A stretch of DNA of 5,135 nt from Bacteroidales bacterium (lineage in GTDB: Bacteria > Bacteroidota > Bacteroidia > Bacteroidales > JAAUTT01), in NCBI GenBank assembly GCA_012031335.1, contig JAAUTT010000421.1:1-5135 (forward strand). The letters are read 5' to 3'. The translations under genes and the position numbers were made by a program. The number at the start of each line of letters is the position of its first letter. Positions within the stretch are counted from its first letter, which is position 1. Below, one piece after another: positions 1 through 5,135 of this stretch. The notes below the pieces were generated by a model, which worked only from the letters and a program-made list of their open reading frames with translations, had not been told where the DNA came from and did no database searches.

Positions 1-131
1 AATCACCCTTTGCAACACATTAATGATTGTTGTTATTAATTTACTTTTATCACTTTACATATCTTATTAAATAGAACCGACGTTATTTTATTAAAAGACA
101 AATTTACATTTTTACCTTTAGAAAATTACTT

Positions 132-139
132 TAGGTTTG
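132..139 (+). promoter_or_regulatory. Bacteroidota-type -7 promoter box (TAGGTTTG) before the permease gene
   Basis: TAGGTTTG matches the TAnnTTTG -7 consensus used by the primary sigma factor of Bacteroidota. Transcription would begin about 6-7 bases further on (near 145), giving a leader of roughly 13 bases before the TTG start at 159. No convincing TTTG -33 element sits at the usual spacing, because the region is only a T-rich run around 108-113. The call therefore rests on one half of the promoter plus its position. In AT-rich DNA such an octamer can occur by chance. Confidence 0.4.
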
Positions 140-158
140 TAATCTAAATTTCGTAACC

Positions 159-1400
159 TTGAATACAGAGTATTTTATAGCAAAACGCTTATCTACAGGA
201 AAGGAAGCAAAACGATATGTTTCGCGTTCAATAGTACGATTTGCTTCTGTAAGTATAGCTTTAGGACTGGCGGTTATGATTATTACCGTTGCTGTGGTTA
301 CAGGTTTTAAAAATAAAATTACCCATAAAGTATTTGGCTTTGGGTCACATATTCAAATTGTAAACTTCGACAGCAATACTTCATTCGAAACCATACCTAT
401 AACACGAAACAATGCTGTTGTAGAAGAAATTCAAAAATTACCTGATGTTAAGCATATTCAAGCTTTTTCCACTAAACCGGCAATTATAAAAACTTCGTCC
501 GAAATCCAGGGTATTGTATTGAAAGGGGTAGATAAAGATTTTGACTGGACCTTTTTCAGAGAGAACCTTATTTCAGGAAAAGTAATTGACATTAGCGACT
601 CTGTCACAAATAATATTTTAATATCCAAACATATCGCTTCATTATTAAAACTTAAGACCGGCGATGACATTGCCATGTATTTCATACAAGATCCTCCACG
701 AATGAGAAGACTTACAATCTCGGGCATTTATGAAACCGGCCTGGAAGAATTCGACAAATTATTTGTAATTGGGGATATAAAACACATTATAAAACTAAAT
801 GATTGGAATAATAATGAAATTACTGGCTACGAAATTGCTCTGACTAACTTTAGAAAGATTGACGAAGTGCACCATAAAATAATATCGAGTGTAGGTTTAA
901 AGCTTAATCCGGATGGATCTGGTTTAAAGGTGACCGATATTAAGGAAAAATACACACAGATTTTCGACTGGCTGAATCTCCAGAATATGAATGTTTGGAT
1001 AATTCTTGCTCTTATGTTATTGGTAGCCGGATTTAACATGATTTCGGGTTTGATTATTCTTATCCTGGAACGTACCAATATGATTGGATTACTGAAATCA
1101 ATCGGAGCAGATAATGTTTTTATTGGCAGAATATTTCTGGTTCAGTCTGCCTTTTTAATCGGGAAAGGGCTTATCTGGGGCAATTTAATTGGTATAGCTG
1201 TTTGTCTTCTTCAATTCCACTTCCATTTAATTCCGTTGGATCAGGGTTCTTATTTCCTGGACAGTGTACCAATAAATTTGAACATTTTTCATATTCTTTT
1301 GCTAAATATAGGAACAGCAGTGCTTATTATGTCCATACTTATTATTCCATCTCTGATAATTTCGAGAATAACTCCCGAAAACACTCTTCGGTTTAATTAA
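159..1400 (+). CDS. LolC/LolE-type ABC transporter permease (FtsX/MacB family)
   Basis: An inner-membrane permease subunit of 413 residues. Family knowledge suggests it pairs with a LolD-like ATPase to release lipoproteins toward the outer membrane, but substrate and partner are inferred because no ATPase gene is in the window. The layout is the classic LolC/E one: a short cytoplasmic N-terminus with FIAKRL at residues 6-11, TM1 at about 27-49, a large periplasmic MacB-like domain at about 50-275, then three TM segments at about 279-302, 323-355 and 374-402. The loop after TM2 has the conserved coupling-helix wording ERTNMIGLLKSIGA (304-317), which contacts the ATPase. The GFGSHIQI stretch (60-67) after TM1 is also typical of Bacteroidota members. 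The start is TTG; the family's N-terminus normally begins M-N-x-E-x-F-I-A, which fits this codon, and no ATG lies suitably upstream. Length and C-terminus look complete. The Nudix gene follows after 23 bases on the same strand, so co-transcription is likely. Confidence 0.9.
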   Translation: MNTEYFIAKRLSTGKEAKRYVSRSIVRFASVSIALGLAVMIITVAVVTGFKNKITHKVFGFGSHIQIVNFDSNTSFETIPITRNNAVVEEIQKLPDVKHIQAFSTKPAIIKTSSEIQGIVLKGVDKDFDWTFFRENLISGKVIDISDSVTNNILISKHIASLLKLKTGDDIAMYFIQDPPRMRRLTISGIYETGLEEFDKLFVIGDIKHIIKLNDWNNNEITGYEIALTNFRKIDEVHHKIISSVGLKLNPDGSGLKVTDIKEKYTQIFDWLNLQNMNVWIILALMLLVAGFNMISGLIILILERTNMIGLLKSIGADNVFIGRIFLVQSAFLIGKGLIWGNLIGIAVCLLQFHFHLIPLDQGSYFLDSVPINLNIFHILLLNIGTAVLIMSILIIPSLIISRITPENTLRFN

Positions 1401-1423
1401 GATATTTATTTTAAAGAACACAA

Positions 1424-2046
1424 GTGATCTTTAATTCACAAATAACTAATTTAAAAAACAGGTTAATACTACCCCTTCCCGGGAAAAATGTACAATTTCG
1501 CATGGCTCCTACATACCGACCTTTGATGGACGAGTCAGGAAATAGAAATAAGGCCGGGGTAACCATTCTTTTGTATCTTAAGGAAGGTAATATTCATTTC
1601 CCACTTATTGAACGTCCTGTTTATAATGGTGTCCACAGCGGACAGATAAGTTTTCCGGGAGGTAAAACCGAAGCAGGGGATATAAGCATGATTGATACAT
1701 CACTGCGTGAATGCCGTGAAGAAATCGGAGTGAATTCAACCCATGTTAAAGTATTAGGTACTCTTACTGAACTTTATATTCCGGTAAGTAAATTCGAAGT
1801 ATACCCGGTGGTTGCTTATCTGGAAGAGTACACCGGTTTTATTCCGCAACCTGGTGAAGTTTCTTCCATTTTAGAAGTTCCATTAAATTTAATCCTTTCG
1901 GAAACAATACTGGAGGAAAAAAAAGTTCTCTACAATGGGATTGAAGAAACCATCCCTTTTTACAATATATTTGGTAAAATGGTCTGGGTGCTACTGCTAT
2001 GATTTTAAGTGAATTTGTATGCGTTTGGAAGGAATCGTGCCGTTAA
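1424..2046 (+). CDS. Nudix hydrolase, CoA-pyrophosphatase (UPF0035/NudL-like) type, frameshifted near its 3' end
   Basis: Probable hydrolase of CoA or related nucleoside diphosphate derivatives in the cytoplasm. It starts with GTG; an in-frame TAA just upstream leaves no earlier start, and the N-terminus with LPLPGKNVQFRMAP (16-29) is family-like. The subfamily signature runs from LIERP (61-65) through HSGQISFPGGK (71-81) to D86, then REcrEEiG (95-102). R95, E96, E99 and E100 are the catalytic and metal-binding Nudix residues. The spacing between the GG and the RE is one residue longer than in the generic Nudix box, as expected for the CoA subfamily. As read, the frame stops at 2002 (192 residues, ending KMVWVLLL). 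Adding one G to GGG at 1986-1988 continues in the other frame as WGATAMILSEF, the usual C-terminal wording, to TAA at 2044-2046, giving 207 residues. That end lies one base from the convergent mltF stop. The 5' neighbour is the permease. Substrate is assigned by family only. Confidence 0.85.
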
Positions 2047-2047
2047 T

Positions 2048-3425
2048 TTATTCAGAGACCAGGTTTTTATAATGCTCAAACCGTTCCATAATCTGTTTTA
2101 CAAACAAATAAGTCTCCCTACCTTTGGCATATCCATGTTTTACCTCTTCCAGACGAAATATTTCGGGTTTGGATTTACTAAGCAAACATGAATCCACATT
2201 TTGATCCCATTTCTGAGCATCTTTGCCAACTTTAGAAGCAATATTTACTGCATCAAGAATATGTCCCCAACCTATATTATAGGACGCGAGAATAAATTTT
2301 ATTCTTTCCTGGCTGTCGGGAATTTTAGGAGCAATTTGTTTATCTAGGAGTTTAATATACTTTACACCGGCTTCAATTTGTTTTTCCACTGAGGAGGTTG
2401 AATCAACACCGAAATATGCTCGTGTAGCAGGCATCAATTGCATTAATCCATAAGCACCTGCGTGCGATTTAACTCTTGGATTAAATCGCGATTCCTGGTA
2501 AATTAAAGATGCAAGTAAACGCCAGTCCCAATTTATAACTGCACTGTATTTTTTTATTAATTCGTCGTAACGGGAAATTTTCCCTTCACGAACACTTATA
2601 TATCGCTGATTAATATTCGAATAATTATCCCTTTTTCGAAATATTTTGTGGTACTTCACAACAAACTGCGCGGATGACCGGTAATAAGAAAGCCAGTCAT
2701 TGATTTTTCGTTGTAATTCTATACTCTTTTTGCGGAATATCCAGGACACTGAATTATTTTCACTCAATACCGCCGAAAAGTCGAGCTCCGGATAATCCTT
2801 TGCCATTAGTTTGGCTTGTTCGTAATTACACATAGTAAAATCCAGTTCATTGGCGGCTACCAACTCTACCAGTTGTTCGGAACTATACCCAGGCATTTCA
2901 AAGAATTTGAATCCTTGTGGTTTTTTTTCGTTAAGCTTATTCAATGTTTCAGAAAAGGCACTCCGCAAAGGAACATAAATATTCTTACCTTTTAAGTCGA
3001 AACTTGCAGTATCTGCCTTCTGCTCATTTTTACGCTGAACTAACACATGCTTGGTACTATAAAGCGGTATGCTGTAGCTTACAATATCTTTCCGGAATTC
3101 GGAAGGTGATTGGCTTTTTGCAATAATATCCGCTTCACCATCATATAATGCCTGAAAATCGTTGTCTATATTATCACTTACAATAACCTCTATCTCCATT
3201 CCAAGAAACTGGCCCAATTGTTTCAGCATTTCAAACTGAAACCCCATGGGTTCCCCTTTATAAATAAAATAATCAGTGCTGTTTTGTTCTATAATGACAG
3301 TCAACCTTTGACGATCTTTAATCTGTGGAAAATCGTCGGGTGATTCCTGAGAATAGTTTTAATTCTCTGTTGTGTGAGCAAGTCGTTAAGATAAGGCATA
3401 CAAACAAGCATAAGAATAATTTCAT
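2048..3425 (-). CDS. mltF: MltF-like lipoprotein lytic transglycosylase (SBP_bac_3 + SLT domains), frameshifted after the signal peptide
   Basis: Outer-membrane-anchored murein lytic transglycosylase that would cleave MurNAc-GlcNAc bonds to form 1,6-anhydro ends. The body is open from 3358 down to 2048. Numbering from the TTG at 3304, it has a solute-binding-like domain (about 1-215, with NSTDYFIYKGEPMGF at 8-22), then an SLT lysozyme-like domain: QESRFNP (270-276) with catalytic Glu271, GLMQLMP (286-292), SYNIGWGH (341-348) and YAKGRETY (392-399). Starting at that TTG would leave no export signal. Upstream in another frame, ATG at 3425 begins MKLFLCLFVCLILTTC, a lipoprotein signal with lipobox LTTC and Cys16. 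The two frames join if AAAA (minus strand, 3360-3357) is read as AAA, giving CSHNRELNYSQESPDDF and 458 residues, a normal MltF size. The ATG at 3449 is an alternative start but sits almost on the predicted transcription start. The porin lies upstream on the same strand. The frame break is either an indel error or real inactivation. Confidence 0.88.
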
Positions 3426-3456
3426 CTTATATATTTTCAATATCTCCATAACGATA

Positions 3457-3464
3457 CAAAGTTA
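3457..3464 (-). promoter_or_regulatory. Bacteroidota-type -7 promoter box (TAACTTTG) for mltF
   Basis: Read on the minus strand, TAACTTTG fits TAnnTTTG. Transcription would begin near 3450, leaving a leader of about 25 bases before the ATG at 3425 that opens the lipoprotein signal peptide. This also argues against the ATG at 3449. No TTTG lies at the standard -33 spacing; the nearest one is only 11 bases upstream of the box. It implies that mltF has its own promoter in the 124-base gap after the porin gene. Confidence 0.4.
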
Positions 3465-3465
3465 C

Positions 3466-3489
3466 TAATTACACCCAAACGCGTAATTA
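3466..3489. repeat. Inverted repeat TAATTAC-N10-GTAATTA upstream of mltF
   Basis: A perfect 7-base dyad: TAATTAC at 3466-3472 and GTAATTA at 3483-3489, with a 10-base spacer. It lies directly upstream of the putative -7 box of mltF (3457-3464), where a dimeric regulator could bind over the promoter spacer. The arms are AT-rich and the second is part of the self-palindrome GTAATTAC, so chance is quite possible. It has neither a GC-rich stem nor a following T run on either strand, so it does not look like a terminator. Confidence 0.35.
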
Positions 3490-3549
3490 CCTTTTTACTA
3501 ACTAACAATTTTTGAGGATGGAAGATTAAATTATACTTGAAGAATTTTA

Positions 3550-4491
3550 TCAATCATAGAAATTCCATGATAAACCATATAATAACATCCGTGAATTACT
3601 TGGATAGTGAAGAACTGTAAAATAATCTCTTGTAAGTAGGTCTGCATTAACATGTTCAAACTTGATATAAAATCTCATTCGTTTTAATTTAAAGTTAATG
3701 AAAGCATCAATAAAAGGATAATTTCCAAGCTTCTTTTGTCTTTGATTATAAAATACACCCAAATCGGGCGAAAAACCATTTGCATAATAAGAGGTAAAAT
3801 AACGAGCGTCAAACCCCACCTGTGTTGTAAGTACCCTTTTAAAAAGTTTTAATTCGACATAGCTTGAATTATAAGCAGAGATTAGAGGCAGAGGAAATAC
3901 CCTGTCATTGCTTGTAATTTGAAGCATACCTTTTAAAGAAGAATGAAATATACCTGCATGAAAACCTTTGGAAATAGAAGCCTCAAGAATCGACACTTCT
4001 TCATTACTTTGAACAGGCATGGCAATAGAATCAAAATAAACAGGGGAAGACAACAATGAATAATTAAAATCGGCTGAAAGTTTAGCTGCTGGCCAGAAAA
4101 ATTCAAAACCAGTATGGATCTCCTTAACAGGAATAAATCCATTATTCCATTTATAGTGATTTGAATAATAACTGTCGTAAAAATAACCAGGTTTAAACCT
4201 GGAAATATCTAGTAAAACATTAAAATATGGGCTTTGAGAATTTTTACCTAATTTGTTGTTCATTTTACCATGCAGATAAAGATCACCTGCCTTATATCCT
4301 GTAAAAAAATAATCAGCATTAGCATTCAGGAGAAAAAAAGATTTTATTCCAATAGATATTCCACCTGTAAAAGCGAGATTATTGTAACTATTGTCGGAGT
4401 AATTATTAATAAAAGAAGTATCTGTAATATTTCCCAAACTGTTTTTTAACAAAATTCGTATCGGGTTGAATGGTATATTTAAATTTATCAT
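3550..4491 (-). CDS. Bacteroidota putative porin (Porin_10-like), C-terminal fragment of a split gene
   Basis: C-terminal 313 codons of an outer-membrane beta-barrel, probably a diffusion channel; the permeant is unknown. The sequence is made of alternating amphipathic strands rich in Tyr, Phe and Asn, with short polar turns. It ends with KLKRMRFYIKFEHVN (267-281), then LHYPSNSRMLLYGLSW (293-308) and a final NFYD, which I recognise as the closing strands of the 'putative porin' family. The apparent start, ATG at 4491, has no signal peptide and overlaps the stop of the upstream fragment as ATGA, so it is almost certainly an internal position. One extra base at AAA 4492-4494 or TTTT 4498-4501 (+ strand) would fuse this frame with the 4488-5135 frame into one gene. 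The alternative is translational coupling of two half-barrel peptides, which I consider unlikely. mltF follows on the same strand, with no clear terminator between them. Confidence 0.82.
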   Translation of the reverse strand: MINLNIPFNPIRILLKNSLGNITDTSFINNYSDNSYNNLAFTGGISIGIKSFFLLNANADYFFTGYKAGDLYLHGKMNNKLGKNSQSPYFNVLLDISRFKPGYFYDSYYSNHYKWNNGFIPVKEIHTGFEFFWPAAKLSADFNYSLLSSPVYFDSIAMPVQSNEEVSILEASISKGFHAGIFHSSLKGMLQITSNDRVFPLPLISAYNSSYVELKLFKRVLTTQVGFDARYFTSYYANGFSPDLGVFYNQRQKKLGNYPFIDAFINFKLKRMRFYIKFEHVNADLLTRDYFTVLHYPSNSRMLLYGLSWNFYD

Positions 4492-5135
4492 AAATGCTTT
4501 TCAAACCCGCTCTGATTAAATATCGGAGGTTCGTCAGGGTTTTGCTTACCTAGTAAAATCTCTATACTATTACTTAACCGAAAAAAATAGAGTGAATCAT
4601 TAGTAACAACCGAATCATTATTAAATTGTGAATACATTTTAAATGGCACAGAGCTGGCAACACCTTCGTTATCTATATAATTCCTTTTATTCCTATCAAA
4701 TTCCAATGTATGGAGCAGTCCAATTCCACTAAATTTTCGAACAGAATCCCTATTTTCTTTGTCAAGTAAGTTCCGTACTCCGGCTAAATTAAATCTTTGA
4801 TTAAGAAAAATATAGGTATTACGGATATTAGAATTTGCATCCGGTAATGTAACTGGATAAACTGAGCCCTTGTCTTTATCATTTAGAAATAAAGTATCAT
4901 TAGCTATTCCTCCATTTTCCTGATTTTTTAAAGTATTATAACTTACAACGAAATTCATGGAATAATAATCTCCGTCATAGCTGGAGAAAAGAGATAAAGC
5001 ATTAGCAGATGATTTTTGTCGTTGATATAAACCATTTGATCCATGAAGATCAAGTAAGGTTCCAACATTCAGATTTTTGTTAACGTTTTGAGTATGCAAA
5101 AAACGAATAGATTGTAGATCAACACTTTTTGTTCC
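4488..5135 (-). CDS. Bacteroidota putative porin (Porin_10-like), upstream fragment, cut by the window edge
   Basis: Middle part of the same porin, 216 codons in view. The frame stays open to base 5135, so the signal peptide and first strands lie outside the window. The TTG at 5099 is not a plausible start because family-like coding sequence (GTKSVDLQSIRFLHTQNVN) runs through it from the edge. Family-like wording includes HTQNVNKNLNVG, SNGLYQRQKSS and NTLKNQENGGI, the last a conserved strand-turn region. There are many Asn, Ser and Asp turn residues and no hydrophobic helices, as expected of a barrel. The frame ends with TGA at 4488-4490 in the middle of the barrel (after SGFEKHL), well short of a C-terminal closing strand. 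With one base restored, the visible part would be 528 residues continuing to 3550. The frame break is either a sequencing indel or a real disruption. Confidence 0.8.
   Translation of the reverse strand, partial: GTKSVDLQSIRFLHTQNVNKNLNVGTLLDLHGSNGLYQRQKSSANALSLFSSYDGDYYSMNFVVSYNTLKNQENGGIANDTLFLNDKDKGSVYPVTLPDANSNIRNTYIFLNQRFNLAGVRNLLDKENRDSVRKFSGIGLLHTLEFDRNKRNYIDNEGVASSVPFKMYSQFNNDSVVTNDSLYFFRLSNSIEILLGKQNPDEPPIFNQSGFEKHL

Noticed and set aside
19..40. ATTAAT ... ATTAAT inverted repeat in the left intergenic region
   Set aside because: Six all-A/T pairs formed from self-palindromic hexamers. The stem is too weak for a terminator and expected by chance in this composition.
99..106. Minus-strand TAAATTTG, a possible divergent -7 box
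   Set aside because: It fits TAnnTTTG, but no minus-strand coding start without an immediate stop follows within 1-98 and no -33 element is present. It would only matter if a divergent gene lies beyond the left edge.
458..1078. Two minus-strand open frames (458-727 and 827-1078) inside the permease gene
   Set aside because: They are antisense shadows of a well-supported 413-residue permease and show no recognisable domains.
1985..2002. Programmed ribosomal frameshift in the Nudix gene
   Set aside because: GTC TGG GTG is not a slippery heptamer, and I see no stimulatory upstream Shine-Dalgarno-like element or downstream hairpin. A plain one-base indel explains it better.
2009..2191. Open frame of 60 codons on the + strand beginning MNLYAFGRN
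   Set aside because: It overlaps the restored end of the Nudix gene in another frame and runs antisense to the end of mltF, whose C-terminus is conserved. It shows no family features of its own.
3426..3549. Intrinsic terminator between the porin and mltF
   Set aside because: I looked for a GC-rich stem followed by a T run on the minus strand and found only AT-rich sequence and the 3466-3489 dyad, which lacks these properties.
3933..4142. 69-codon minus-strand frame with hydrophobic Leu/Ile stretches
   Set aside because: It is an alternative frame within the porin's C-terminal part. The hydrophobicity comes from frame-shifted reading of barrel codons, and there is no separate start context.

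Overview
This 5.1 kb AT-rich window most likely comes from the chromosome of a member of the Bacteroidota. Three things point there: a porin with the C-terminal signature of the Bacteroidota 'putative porin' (Porin_10-like) family, an MltF-type lytic transglycosylase with the phylum's usual wording, and promoter-like TAnnTTTG boxes of the kind this phylum uses instead of the E. coli -10 box, with no Shine-Dalgarno sequences at the starts. A finer placement (a Bacteroidia or Marinilabiliales-like lineage) is only a guess.

Layout. Positions 1-158 are an AT-rich non-coding leader ending in a TAGGTTTG promoter-like box. On the + strand, 159-1400 encodes an intact LolC/LolE-type (FtsX family) ABC transporter permease that starts with TTG. 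After 23 bases comes a Nudix hydrolase of the CoA-pyrophosphatase (UPF0035/NudL-like) subfamily. It starts with GTG at 1424, and its conserved C-terminus is knocked out of frame by one base; the natural end is 2046, not 2002. One base later the minus-strand genes begin (convergent). These are an MltF-like lipoprotein lytic transglycosylase (3425 down to 2048), whose lipoprotein signal peptide is separated from the body by a one-base shift, and upstream of it a Bacteroidota outer-membrane porin (from beyond 5135 down to 3550), split by a one-base shift at about 4488-4501 and cut at the right edge of the window.

How the genes fit together. Three of the four genes belong to the cell envelope: lipoprotein release or transport at the inner membrane, peptidoglycan cleavage by an outer-membrane lipoprotein, and an outer-membrane beta-barrel. 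The Nudix gene is a housekeeping neighbour that probably shares the permease transcript. The window shows no mobile element, CRISPR array, RNA gene or evident novel system.

The main observation is that three of the four genes carry a single-base frame disruption, each next to a short homopolymer, and in each case the restored reading gives a normal family member. This looks more like residual indel error in the assembly than three independent pseudogenes. The proteins should be treated as full-length until the bases are checked.
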